From positions 73,694,857-73,758,856 of the forward strand of contig CM055092.1 of NCBI GenBank assembly GCA_029204225.1: DNA of 64,000 nucleotides, written 5' to 3'. Made by a program: the position numbers and the translations under genes. The stretch comes from Diphasiastrum complanatum. Its lineage: Eukaryota; Streptophyta; Lycopodiopsida; Lycopodiales; Lycopodiaceae. The notes under the pieces were generated by a model. It was not told the DNA's origin. It did not search any database and worked only from the letters and a program-made list of their open reading frames with translations. This document shows, piece after piece, positions 21,330 through 31,938 of the stretch (positions are counted from its first letter, which is position 1; each line of letters opens with the position of its first letter).

Positions 21330-22496
21330 GACTCACTTTGGCAATCCTGGTCTATACAACTCACTTGGGATGCATTGACAACATGATCTATTGATGTTGT
21401 TGGGCATTCTTGGTCCTTGCTGATCGCTTGGCACATGTGTACAGATCTCACTCCATTCTTTATGGATATGCTGGTTGCTACGACTTGCATGGCCACTTCA
21501 CATAGCTTGGACTGTATACATATATATATTGCCATGGAGTCATGATGATGCCTATACTTTGCTCGATTCTTTTGGCTCTTGTGAATTGTTTCACATTGTT
21601 GGGTCTTCTTTTCTGAAAGTTTTTTATTCGATGTGTATTGGCTACTTGAGCTCTACCATTCAAAGTAGTTAGTGGATCGCATGCTTCAATTATGACATTT
21701 TCAGTATATGGAGCAGATTTGGTTTCGCTATCTATTATGAGTCCTTTGTAGCCACTACTTTCATACATTCATGGTCTTTCTGATTAGCTGGCATACTTAA
21801 TATGGTATTCATATTTTGCTCAAGCACCCCTATTCCTGCAAGCGGTGGATATGTTGTTGGTTCATTATTCCTATTGTACCCTTCAGATGGCAGGTGTGGA
21901 CTAACTAGATGGTTGGGGACTTTGCGATTGTCCACAACATTTATTTTTGTTTCTTAACAACAACCATCTTCATGTTTCCTCACTATTTTTTGTTACAACA
22001 TTGGTGCTCTAATGTTCAGCCTTCATGTGATATTGGGCTATTTGCATTGTTTATGGATATTTCTATTTGGGACCACCTACTATATACAGATCAATTCGCG
22101 GGACATTTATATTTTCACCTTGGATATGTTTTGAGGGACTGCATAATCTTTCACACGAGGCCTTTTCAACTTCGCTTCATCTCGCATATGGGACAAACTC
22201 ACATCCATGTGTCTTACTACTCTTGATGTGTCAGAGGCCATTTTGTTTTCTGCACCACATATGTGTATCATCTCAGTAAGAACACTGGTTTCTCTATTCA
22301 TCGAGGTAGATATTTGTAGGGTTACATTTCATACTAGCATTCTAGCGAAATTGGCACACATGTTGCTCCAACTTGATGAATCCCATGAGGTTTTTTCTTC
22401 TCTATATGTTATGAGATTCTATGGCTTCTTATACATCTGTTCGTGTTACATTTTTGTCTTATATGCCTTTTCCCCTAGCACACTTGCTGGTACCTA
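21330..22496 (+). other. T-rich region, possible diverged ORF-X relative (right part)
   Basis: Resumes the sequence interrupted at 18554. It contains several overlapping frames of 60-105 codons rich in Phe, His, Trp and Cys, with phrases such as GGCATTCTTGG and CATAGCTTGGACTG reminiscent of ORF-X. No domain recognised. Confidence 0.35.
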
Positions 22497-22609
22497 TTTT
22501 ACTTTATGCTGATGATGTTGTGTTGCTTTCTCCCACCCGTGAGGGGCTTCATAGACACCTCGATGCTTTGCACAAATTTTGTAGCACATGGGAACTCTAG
22601 GTCAACTTT
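22497..22609 (+). pseudogene. LINE reverse transcriptase fragment
   Basis: Translates as I-L-L-Y-A-D-D-V-V-L-L-S-P-T-R-E-G-L-H-R, the RT active-site segment found in the LINE copies at 47.06 and 57.61 kb. It is only about 110 bp long. It was the target of the family A copy 2 insertion. Confidence 0.85.
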
Positions 22610-22614
22610 GCCAG

Positions 22615-22987
22615 AGTTATGGACTTGGCTCATTACATTCGCCGCGTCCATTCTTTTATTGTTATTATGCATAAGCAGGCCTAAGGGCCCTTTTTATTCA
22701 TATACTGGCCTTGGGCCCTATTTGGTTATAATTTTAGGACTTGGTCACATTGATTTGGAGTGGGGGTCCTCCTATTGGGAGGGCGCACTATTTTCCCTCC
22801 AAATCCTTTTTTCTCCCTTTTTTGAATCCTCCATTTGATTCAGGGAGAGGGTATAAGTAGGGCAGCATTGTATTCCTTTATTCAGTTTATGATGATTGCT
22901 CCTATTTAGCCACCTTAAGCATTCTCTTCCTGCTTTCTAGCTTAAGTCCTGCTTTCTAGCATAACTAGTGAATCTTAGCTTGTAACT
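22615..22987 (+). repeat. Family A 5' LTR, 373 bp
   Basis: AGTTATGGAC...TTGTAACT. Imperfect-palindrome-like GGGCCC and CCTCCTATTGGGAGGG stretches lie upstream of the TATA box. Confidence 0.95.
22851..22859 (+). promoter_or_regulatory. LTR TATA box
   Basis: GTATAAGTA at about two thirds of the LTR, the expected place for the U3 promoter. The TATAAGTAGGG string is kept in family B LTRs although the surrounding sequence differs. Confidence 0.7.
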
Positions 22988-22999
22988 TGGTATCAGAGC
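22988..22999 (+). promoter_or_regulatory. Primer-binding site, tRNA-iMet type
   Basis: TGGTATCAGAGC immediately after the LTR, no spacer base. Confidence 0.93.
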
Positions 23000-23009
23000 A
23001 CTTTCCTGC

Positions 23010-23690
23010 AGATTGGTGGAGGCTGTCCAGCGCCCTACCACCCATCACTTTCATCGAATTTTCTCTGTCATTTTTGTAGATTGGTGGTGGCTGTCCAGCG
23101 CCCTACTGCCCATCACTTTCGACGATTTCTTCATCATTTTTTTGCAGTTTTGGTGGAGGCTGTCCAGCGCCTTACTAACCCATCACTTTCGTCGATTTTT
23201 TCGGCAGATTTTCATTGTTTTTGCAGATTTGTTAGCTATTGCCCAGCGCCCTACTACCTCATCATTTTCGACACTTTTCGTCACCGATTTGCTGTCCATT
23301 TTTTATATTGATTGGAGGCTGTCCAGCGCTCTACTACCATCTCATTTTCAGCGGTAACCCATCACTTTCGTCGATTTTTTTGGCAAATTTTCATTGTTTT
23401 AGCAGATTTGGTAGCTATTGCCCAGCACTCTACTACCTCATCATTTTCGACACTTTTCGTCACCGATTTGCTGTTCATTTTTGATATTGACTAGAGGCTG
23501 TCCAGTACCCTACTACCGTCTCATTTTCAGCGGTTCTTTTCACCGACTTGCTGTCCATTTTGGCTATTGATTGGAGGCTGTTCGGCACCTTACTTCAGCA
23601 CCTTTTTTCAGCCTATTCTTCAGCATGTTGTGGATCTTGGTAGTTGCTGCCCAGTGCCCTATAATCTTCAGCTTTTACCTCTCTTTGTTG
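23010..23690 (+). repeat. Leader tandem repeats, family A copy 2
   Basis: Cores near 23025, 23096, 23165, 23243, 23322, 23431, 23500, 23580 and 23650 resemble CCAGCGCCCTACTACC. Period about 70-80 bp, with one longer step. A segment around 23175-23345 appears repeated again at 23346-23530, a second-order duplication. Confidence 0.85.
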
Positions 23691-24020
23691 GCACTACCAA
23701 GTGAACGACGGATCAGCACCCACCCAAGTATTGCTTGCGCCCTTTTTGCACTTCCTTTTTTCACCTACTTGCTGTCTTTTCTACTCATATACTGCTCTTT
23801 CCAGCCCCCTATTCCTGTTCATATTTGTTGCCTCACACCCTCCTCTGTCTATTTTTCCATTTTGTTAGAAACCCTCTACTTTCTCAGCCCCTCATTTTCT
23901 GATTATTATCCATCTTGATTGACTGTTTACGTGCCATTTTTGGTGATTTCGGAAGTTAGACTAAGTTGGGGTGACGACAAACGTCCTCTCCCTCAGGTTT
24001 TTGTCTCTTCCTTAGTCCCT

Positions 24021-25010
24021 ATGGTGACTTCTTCATCAGAAGACCCTCCACAGAGCTCTTTAGATGATCGTTTTACACATATTGATTCCCGCATGGATCA
24101 TCTTGAGAGTTGTATTGATCGTATTCTTTCTAGCCTTGAGACTATCCTACCACAAGGGAATACCACCCCCCCAGACATTCTTCATCGTCCTGGTAAAGCA
24201 CCTTTATTTCCTATTTTGAGTACGCCTGCTCCTGCTCCATCTCCATCTTCAGGAGGTGCTTTTGGTAGTACGTTTGGTCTCCCTTCATATAGTGCTAGTT
24301 CTTATGGGTCTCCTTTCGGGTCTTCTGTACCACCACCTGGATTTCCCTCCGCATCACCAAGATTTCCTTCTTCTACTTTTTCAGGTAATCCTGAGCCTCA
24401 TTTTGCTCGTGATTTTCGTGATCGCATCCAGCTTACTACTTATTTTGGTTCATCTAATGGGAATATCTTGGAAAATTGGTTCTCTAAGTTAGAGACCTAT
24501 TTTGTTATGTATCCCAAGACTGAAACCCAGAAAGTGCAGTTGGCTGCGTTACATTTAGATGGTCTAGCTCAAACTTGGTGGCGTGTCTATCGCTCTGAGC
24601 CTACTCATGAGGGATTACATATATGGCCTACTTTTCGGCATGATCTTCATATGGCTATGATTGACCCACAATGGCTGGTTCGCCAACATGATCTGTTTCG
24701 TAGCCTTCGCCATACTAGTGATTTGACTGCTTATATTGATCAGTTTATTGAGCTTTCCTACCTTTTTACTGATCTTCATCCTACAGAGCTTATTTCACAT
24801 TTTATTGCCGGTCTTAGAGACACCTTACGATATGATGTCTCATCTTTTCGGCCTCTTACTCTCTCAGATGCTATCTCCTTGGCTACTACCTTGCAGCATA
24901 AGTATCTTGAGTTATCCACTTCTTCTCGTTTTTCTTGCTCTCATTCCACTACTTCTCCTACTTTGGCTTCTTCTACTACCGTTCCTCCTGGTCCTCCTAC
25001 CGCTGTTTCT
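24021..25010 (+). CDS. gag of family A copy 2 (open)
   Basis: Start MVTSSSEDPPQ. The frame 23919-25361 is open for 480 codons, so the gag of this copy is intact in frame. Contents: coiled segment M-D-H-L-E-S-C-I-D-R, Pro/Ser/Gly-rich stretch, gag core (L-D-G-L-A-Q-T-W-W-R-V-Y, A-M-I-D-P-Q-W-L-V-R, L-T-A-Y-I-D-Q-F). The zinc knuckle seen in copy 1 is deleted between H-P-P-G-P-P-T and A-V-S-Y-H-E. It would supply particle protein for a helper RT if expressed. Confidence 0.88.
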
Positions 25011-25690
25011 TACCATGAGGCTCTTACTCCTGATGATTTTGATGTTTATATCCATATTCTTGATACTCCCGACCCACATTTTGTTGATGAGCCAGCTGAC
25101 CCGCTTCCTGATGATCCTGCTTCCGCCGCTTGCCATGCACAGCTTGCTTATGCTACTTGGGTTGGTAGGCGTCCTGGTCCTCGTTCTATTCGGTTACATG
25201 TTCGCATTTTGGGGCGAGAGTATATTGCTTTGGTGGATACTGGATTAGCAGTTACATTTCCACCAGGACCCTGGATGAGTTTTTCGACTACAGTTTTTCA
25301 GTTGGGGCCTCTACTATTTCTAGATTTGTTGCTATTGTTTTCATGCATCATGTCTTTTTAGATGATGCATTGATTTCTTGGACCTTCTGGAGCTTTTAAC
25401 ATGCTGCTCTTCTCGTGATATGGGCCTTGAGGGTACCGTGTGCCGTTGCTACTTCTCATTCATGGGCCTTATGGATACCTTGGGCTTTTGACCATGCTCG
25501 TGCATATTTCTCCATTTTAGCTATCCTTTGTCAGGATGATCTCTTTATGCTCCATGTTTCCTGGCATATCGCTTGCTTTTCCATGTTGTTACAGCGTGCC
25601 TGTTATCCTTCTTATGTTCCTACTCTTTGGTGCTGGTCTTCCGATGCTGCTATCTTTTCTTGGGGCACCTTGCACATATGGTTGATGGTT
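25010..25690 (+). pseudogene. Spacer, truncated protease and ORF-X fragment (family A copy 2)
   Basis: The acidic spacer L-T-P-D-D-F-D-V-Y-I-H-I-L-D leads to the protease active site Y-I-A-L-V-D-T-G at about 25222. After about 25265 the protease is cut and ORF-X sequence follows (similar to 54250-54680 of family B copy 3), with a TGG-to-TAA type stop at 25397. The frame continues 25415-25690. Confidence 0.82.
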
Positions 25691-25975
25691 ACGTGTATGA
25701 CGCGGCCGAGATGTTCCCTTCGCTGCCATGATGTTGATCCTGAGTTGTTCCCTTTCTTACCAGCTGCCATTCACCAGGTTCGCCTTCACCATAGTCGACG
25801 CAGGCAAATTCAGTTTTTCTTGAGAGTGGGATGGTCATCCTCTTGAGGAGGCCACTTGGGAGCCTATTGATGTGTTTTATCATACACCATTATTGGCAGA
25901 TCAGGCTCGAGCCCTCATGGCTTTAGTTCTCTCCTCTACTACAGATGTCATTGTAGATGTTCCCTCTGCTTCATG
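25691..25975 (+). pseudogene. Chromodomain-like tail (family A copy 2)
   Basis: Follows a cut within ORF-X at G-Y-V-Y-D|A-A-E-M. Contains P-E-L-F-P-F-L-P-A-A-I-H-Q-V-R and E-E-A-T-W-E-P-I-D-V-F-Y-H-T, the end also seen in copies at 7.4, 15.3 and 55.0 kb. A frameshift near 25830 interrupts it. The integrase part is missing. Confidence 0.8.
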
Positions 25976-26082
25976 ATTCGGCTAGCTATGATTATTCTTT
26001 ATTGTCGTATTTGCTTAGTACTTGCTTTACACAGTTATGATGCTTGCTAGCCGGTGGAGGGCTTTGTTTTTCTGCAGGGGAG

Positions 26083-26455
26083 AGTTATGGACTTGGCTCA
26101 TTACATTCGCCGCGTCCATTCTTTTATTGCTATTATGCATAAGCAAGCCTAAGGGCCCTTTTTATTCATATATTGGCCTTGGGCCCTATTTGGTTATATT
26201 TTTAGGATTTGGTCACATTGATTTGGAGTGGGGGTCCTCCTATTGGGAGGGCGCACTATTTTCCCTCCAAATCCTTTTCCCTCCCTTTTTTGAATCCTCC
26301 ATTTGATTCAGGGAGAGGGTATAAGTAGGGCAGCATTGTATTCCTTTATTCAGTTTATGATGATTGCTCCTCTTTAGCCTCCTTAAGCATTCTCTTCCTG
26401 CTTTCTAGCTTAAGTCCTGCTTTCTAGCATAGCTAGTGAATCTTAGCTTGTAACT
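26083..26455 (+). repeat. Family A 3' LTR, 373 bp
   Basis: Preceded by the purine tract CTGCAGGGGAG. Same ends and length as the 5' LTR. Confidence 0.95.
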
Positions 26456-26460
26456 GCCAG

Positions 26461-28995
26461 CTACAACATCATCGGAGGCCAAGTGATATGCATCAACCAT
26501 AAATGTCAAGGAGCCTTGAGAGAGTTTCATTCTCTCTTGGATTTCTTTATGCATTTACATTGGCTTATAGTAGTTCCTTTTCTTGTTTTCATAGTATCAG
26601 GTTTCAATTTACATTTGAGATACATTTTGACACCGTGATGCCATTTGAGGCATGTTCCATATTTTACCACTTATGTATCATTTTCTTCCAAGCCCAACAT
26701 AACCTCCTATAACAATCATAGCACATTCAACAACATGCTAGTATGTAGAGCCTCGTACAAAGGAATTGTCATGTGAGTCTCTTATAAAGAACTTATGTGC
26801 GTTAGAATCAATCAATTTTCGAATGCTTGCAAGTTATTCTACTAGTACTATTATGGAGGCATGGAGGCCCTTAAAACTTCTAACAAACTACAAGATTTTA
26901 AATTTGGCATGGGTCAAAGAAGGTCCATGCTCTACCATTGGGCCCCTTCCCCAATCAACTTGAGCCTATCTACATAAGCAAAAAAGTAGGGACCAGGGAT
27001 CTAGTTTAGTAATGAAATGTGAATAATGCGTGTTCAAATGAATATAGGTGTCATGCCAACGACTAGTCTCGGGTAGCGTGTCCACGCTAGGGATCAGTAG
27101 ACCAACAATTCGCAAGTTAATTGTGACTATAAGGGAATTGGGGCCCATATGTGTATAAGGTCACAATTAATGGTTGTAGACCTAAACTCATGATGGTGGA
27201 TTGGTATGAGTCTATCAGTGAGTCATTGAGGAACTGGATGACGTGGCCCAGATAAGCTGCAGAGGTGTCCAGTGAAGTGTCACAGTGCACTACTAGTGGT
27301 GCATGGGCGTTGGAGTGTATAAGTATACCTATTGGGCTCTCACTAGTGTATCCTTGATTGTGAGACTAGTAGCCGTATGCTGCTGGTGTGAATCCTTGTT
27401 CCTCTTTGAGATTGATCCATAGCTTGGGGGATAGATCCGTTCGATCTAGGATTGGTTGGGTTGGTTTGTCCACCATCCGTTTCCCTTGTGTTGCTTGTTA
27501 TTGACATACTTAGAAAGTTTCTTGGTTTAGGACTTATAATAGGCCACAATATTGTCTATAGCATCTATTGGTTGTAATCATCACCATAACTCTCCCAATA
27601 TTGCACCTAGCATGCAAATATCAAAACCAGAAATATCATATTAGAAGATACAATATGTTGTCAATCAAAACTTCTAACCAAAAAATTCAACAAAGAAGTG
27701 TTGCAACCAAGAAGTTATGTTGAGAAAATCAAGGTGAGTGAAAGTCAAATAAGAGAGCTCCGAGTCTATAGTGTGAGGGATCTACTTGTTCATAGTGATC
27801 AAGTGAGTGATTTTGAGTGGCAACACAATGATTGGGTGATTGTGAAGGGAAAACAACAAACAAACTTTAGGAGAATTTCTTTGATTGCATGTCTAGGAGG
27901 CTACGTTATCCATTTGCACGGATCCACAATGGCAGTGTACGAAATAGCTTGTGAATTTTTAATAGTATCGCAATGACATCATAATACATATATCATAGTT
28001 AGGTGTTGTATATGCTACTTTTAGTGGCGAAAAAAAGTTGTTAGTTTTAGGGTTTAGGGTGACTTCATTAGTGCATGCTAGCTTATTGTAGATTTGTGTT
28101 GTTTGTTGTGATTTGAGATGTTTTCATGATCTCCAATTTTCACCTAATTTGGGTGTGTAGAGATTAAGTTGTCACAAGTGCTAGAAGTTTTACAAACTTT
28201 AACCTTTGATTGAAACTCTAAAATTCAATAAATTCCATCCATTCAATGCTTGTAAGTTTCCATAAAAATAAGATATCAATAGTCGATAAATATTTCGTTG
28301 GAGAGCTAGAGAAACTCATTTCCCACGAGGAAAACATGCATACACGTTTCTTGTTGCTCATGTTTCGAAAAAAGAGGTTTTCCAAGTGGATGCAATGACA
28401 AACCATCCATAGAATTTCCAACTTGCATCCAATTGGAGCATAAGTATGTTTACGTACAGGTATGAGCTCTTCTTTTCTATATAAATCTACAATTCATCCA
28501 AGATAGCCAGAGTCTTGTTATGCCTCACCTATCACTTTTTCTCATCATTCTTTTAGAGCTCCAAGAGCTACTTTCCTTTGTCAATATTCTTCAGTTGAGA
28601 TGATTGGTGTATACTATATGGACATATAGTCAGTTGGTCAAGGACCAAACCTCATTTCCAACAGGAGACCTTAGTTGGGCAGCCAGCTCTGATCAGAGAT
28701 TGAAAATTCTCCACTAGAGACAGTAAATAGTTCAAAATGGGTCTTTGCAGCTGTACTGATAGAGATTGTGAGCTTCTTCGAGGGAGGATTTATAGAGGTA
28801 TTGTTCCTTTTTAGGAGGGTCTGCAAGGGCGCCTGTTGCTATCTGTTCTTGATATTTCTGTAAAACACCCAATGTCGTTTGATTTTTTGACTTTGATTTG
28901 TTCTATTTTGCAAGATTCTGTGGATGTGTACGTAACTGATGCTAAGAAATTTTTGATCAAAGGCATTTAATAAAAAATGAACCAGTTCGTCATAC
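26461..28995. other. PDI intron 3, unassigned
   Basis: No element or exon recognised. A 92-codon open frame at 27698-27976 has no recognisable domain and is probably chance. Confidence 0.5.
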
Positions 28996-29062
28996 CAGAA
29001 CCAAAGAATCTGTGTCCCTTTCACCATAGTAGGATTCATGTTCATGATGCCCATGCTCTTCC
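28996..29062 (-). CDS. PDIL5-4: PDI-C exon C (His/Glu-rich linker)
   Basis: The 67-nt exon follows GATGCAG and ends at GGTTCTG|GTATGA. In phase with exon B it reads EEHGHHEHESYYGERDTDSL then VL. The H-G-H-H-E-H-E-S-Y-Y-G-x-R-D-T-D-S signature is diagnostic of plant PDIL5-3/5-4. It lies just after the thioredoxin domain. The exon ends in phase 0. The upstream intron is 731 bp and the downstream one 25,536 bp. Confidence 0.95.
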
Positions 29063-29793
29063 CTGCATCAGCCAACAAAGATTTGACTACAAAGTGTTTT
29101 ACAAATTTTTAAACCATTACATAAATGCTAGAATACATTCCTTGAAAAGTTATAACTAAATTATCTAACAAACTTTGACAAACTTTTAAAATGTATGATA
29201 ACATATGCTTAATGTTCACTCAAGGCAATCTAATAGCATGGAGGAAAAACTCAACAAACGGTTATTGAGTGCTCATGGACTTTGCAGCAAGACATCTTGA
29301 TGATATATTGCTGCAATTAACCTTATTTTTCTATACCTTTCATAACACCTATTTACTATAGGATTTTCTTTTTCCATTTTTCTGCTTTTTCAGTACTATA
29401 TTGTCTTGAATCAACTGTCATTGGCGATAAAGCTGTGTAGTTTTCCGATGCTTTTTCAGCATAAGCATTTCTTTTTTTAAAGCTCCCCTCCCCCCAAACG
29501 CTTACCATTGAAGTACATATCCAATCTGATGTTTTTCTGTGGTACACTATCAGTATTCAAGAGCAATTCTTACTATAGAAGGCTAGAGCAAACATTCACA
29601 GTTGAATTTAAGCAAGATTCCACCAGAGAAGCCCAAGTTTTATCACTCATGGTTAACATTGGTAAGACGTGTAGTTTGAAATTTGTGACATTAGGAAGTA
29701 CATGAAGGTCAAGTTGTACCAAAAAAAAAAAAAAGCCTCCGTGGTTGATAAAAGCACCAACAAGCTCATCTGGTTCAAATTAGAAATGCATAC
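29063..29793 (-). other. PDI intron 2, 731 bp
   Basis: Ordinary AT-rich intron with GTATGC donor and GATGCAG acceptor. It is the only short intron of the gene in this window. Confidence 0.85.
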
Positions 29794-29850
29794 CTCACGT
29801 TCTGACCCTTTCGGAATATTCTTATTGAAGGATACCCTTGAATATGGTGC
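29794..29850 (-). CDS. PDIL5-4: PDI-C exon B (end of thioredoxin domain)
   Basis: The 57-nt exon has acceptor TTATTGCAG and donor GTGAG|GTATGC. After completing the Arg codon from exon A it reads HHIQGYPSIRIFRKGQNV. This is the cis-proline strand (G-Y-P-S) of a thioredoxin fold and the most conserved part of PDI-C proteins. Its last two bases AG join G of the next exon to give Arg. The phase match with both neighbours is the strongest evidence that these distant exons belong together. The overlapping reading in another phase is a shadow. Confidence 0.95.
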
Positions 29851-29852
29851 CT

Positions 29853-30840
29853 GCAATAAATTTAAAAGTATGTAGAAACATGATGGTGAGAAGAAACTAA
29901 GATTTATAATCAGTGCATCCTCAAGATGTATAATAAGAAAAACATTAAAAGCATTAGTTAAGCACATCCCTGAGAGGATGTGAAGAATCAAAGAATTTGG
30001 TGCATGCTTGTCTCTTCTCAACAAAGTAAACACCATCTTACAGTAAGTGTAGAAACGCTGTTTTAGTTTCTAGATATCGTAAAACAACCATCTTGAAGTT
30101 GATGATATGTTGTGGCAGTGACATAACAATCAATGATAAGTTCAGATTTGTCAAGTGTGTTTGTACATTTCATATGCTGGCCTATGAGACCCTTGCTCAA
30201 ATGGTTATTTTTTCTTGTAAAACAGTAACTTTATGCATCTTTAGCTATTTCATGAACTAATAATTCATGCAAGAACAAATCTCAGAAAATGATGTCGAAA
30301 CACTCTGAGAAATTGAAGAGTTTCCTTGATGCATAAGATGTGAGCTATTTTCCCCATGTGGATGAACAGAACTCCCTGTTGAGTGAGCTATGCTCCCCAT
30401 GTGAATGAAAAATTCTCCTTTCTGGATGGACAATCTCTTTTTTGGATAAGATTTTTTCATTTGTGGATGAGGTATGCTCCCCTCGGAAGAAAAAGTCTCC
30501 CTATAGGGACAAGCACTAAGATTGTCGATTATCCTTGCATATAGCTTTTTGTTGATTCAATAGGATTGAATGTAATAAGCTCTTCAAATGTTTGATTGGA
30601 TCTCTTGCTGGAAAGGTTCTGACCTATTCAAGAGTGTGTGTCATCAATTTTCAAATTTTAGGTTCAATCTATTGTGTTTGATCATGTGTTAATCAAGATT
30701 CATTAAAAATGTACATCAAGAGAGAGAAAGAAAGATTTTATTAATGTCGCTGTGGAAGAAAGATGTGATGGGTATAACGCCTGGAGGTGGTCTCGATAGA
30801 TGCTGCTGACGTTGCCAAAAAGGTCATCTCTGAATAGTGG
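29853..30840. other. PDI intron 1, left end, unassigned
   Basis: No gene. Around 30341-30510 imperfect repeats with GAGCTATTTTCCCCATGTG and GAGCTATGCTCCCCATGTG occur. Confidence 0.45.
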
Positions 30841-30860
30841 CTCTACGGGCAACATGAGTA

Positions 30861-31242
30861 GTGCATCATCTCTGGTCTCTGTTAATTATCTTAAGAAAAG
30901 CCTCGAATGATGATCTTGCTTACATTGATGAAAGGATTAAGGATGTAAAACTTGTCAAGTCATTTTTACCAGTTTGTTGGATGATCATGCTAACCTTGTA
31001 CAAAGATTTGCCATTTATAAGACTTTTCCAAGTGTGGAAGACTTGCAAGAGGTCTTAGTGGCTGAAGAGCATAGGTTACAAGCAAGAGGAGGAGGCACTT
31101 CTACTCATGGAGGAGAAGAGGCATTATTCCCAAAGGGTAAGTCCAAGGGCAAAGGCAAAGGAAGCAAGGCAACTAGGATCAAGGTGAGGCATCTTCTTTT
31201 GGTAGTAGGAAGAAGGATAAATCAAAGTTCAAGTTTTTCTAT
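30861..31242 (+). pseudogene. Old copia gag, left piece
   Basis: Frames reading A-Y-I-D-E-R-I-K-D-V-K-L-V-K-S-F-L and L-V-A-E-E-H-R-L-Q-A-R-G, then the basic G-K-S-K-G-K-G-K-G-S-K, are typical of a copia gag. It ends at S-F-G-S-R-K-K-D-K-S-K-F in front of the zinc knuckle, where the copia element 31243-36711 is inserted. One zinc-knuckle Cys appears as Phe. Confidence 0.8.
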
Positions 31243-31938
31243 TGTAGATTTTCGGCGACTAAAGATCACAGACTACCAAGCATTCGATCAGACGAAACGA
31301 TACGAACAATGAGAGATGCAAGAACTATAAACATTTTGTAATTTGATTTTAATTCGAGTGAGTCGCTCATGGTCTCGCTTGTTGGCGGCCTGACACTCCT
31401 CCCATGAACTTGCTATGTTCTGCTCGTTGGAAGACTTTCATGCATAGCAATGTTTCTTTTGCATCTTTGATCAACCAACCACATTCTAGCAATCTATCCT
31501 ACGTTTATATCCACTACGTGGAATTTACAAGATAGATTAACTATAAATTACAAGACAGGTTTACGCTGAACTATTGGTTAGCTACCCTCTCTTTACGTTG
31601 CCTTGGTGGCTCTCTTATCGTCACTTGGCGACGGTCGTGAAGGTACAAGGCCTTCAGACCGCGGTGACCGCAATCTCTTTGTTGTGCTTCGTATGGAACC
31701 GTAGGATGGCCCCTTGCGGTTTCAGGCGTTGACTTGCTTCCATTGGCCTTGGCCTTTGCTTCTTGAGCTTGAGCCTTTTGTTGATTGCGGGAATTTTCGG
31801 CCTTCGGGACATCTTCACCCTTCGGGGTGTCTTCGTCCTTCGGGACATCTTCGAACTTCGAGGTGTGTTCGACCTTTGAGATCTCTTCGTCCTTTGGGAC
31901 ATCTTCTTCAAGGTTGCAAGAGTTCACCATTTCAGACA
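31243..31938 (-). repeat. copia 3' LTR, 696 bp
   Basis: Begins TGTCTGAAATGGTG and ends AAAATCTACA (minus strand). About 70 bp near its end are missing relative to the 5' LTR. It contains short repeats encoding E-D-V-P-K-D-E-D in the frame that enters from pol. Confidence 0.9.

Larger units (their letters stand above)
22615..26455 (+). mobile_element. Family A non-autonomous element, copy 2, complete, TSD GCCAG
   Basis: A 3,841-bp element with two 373-bp LTRs and GCCAG on both sides (22610-22614, 26456-26460). Contents: primer site, repeat leader, gag, spacer, start of protease, a piece of ORF-X, chromodomain-like tail, purine tract. There is no RT. I count about 10 differences between the LTRs (roughly 97% identity). 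It is the reference copy for family A. Confidence 0.95.

Noticed and set aside
27698-27976. A 92-codon ORF as a host gene
   Set aside because: No recognisable domain, no splice context, and length is within chance for this intron.
29490-29521. A possible extra PDI exon on the minus strand between CCACAG and GTAAGC
   Set aside because: Exons B and C join in perfect phase and give the known continuous protein motif, so an inserted exon would break it.
30341-30510. Regular repeats that might suggest a CRISPR-like array
   Set aside because: Units are imperfect and irregularly spaced, and the genome is eukaryotic.
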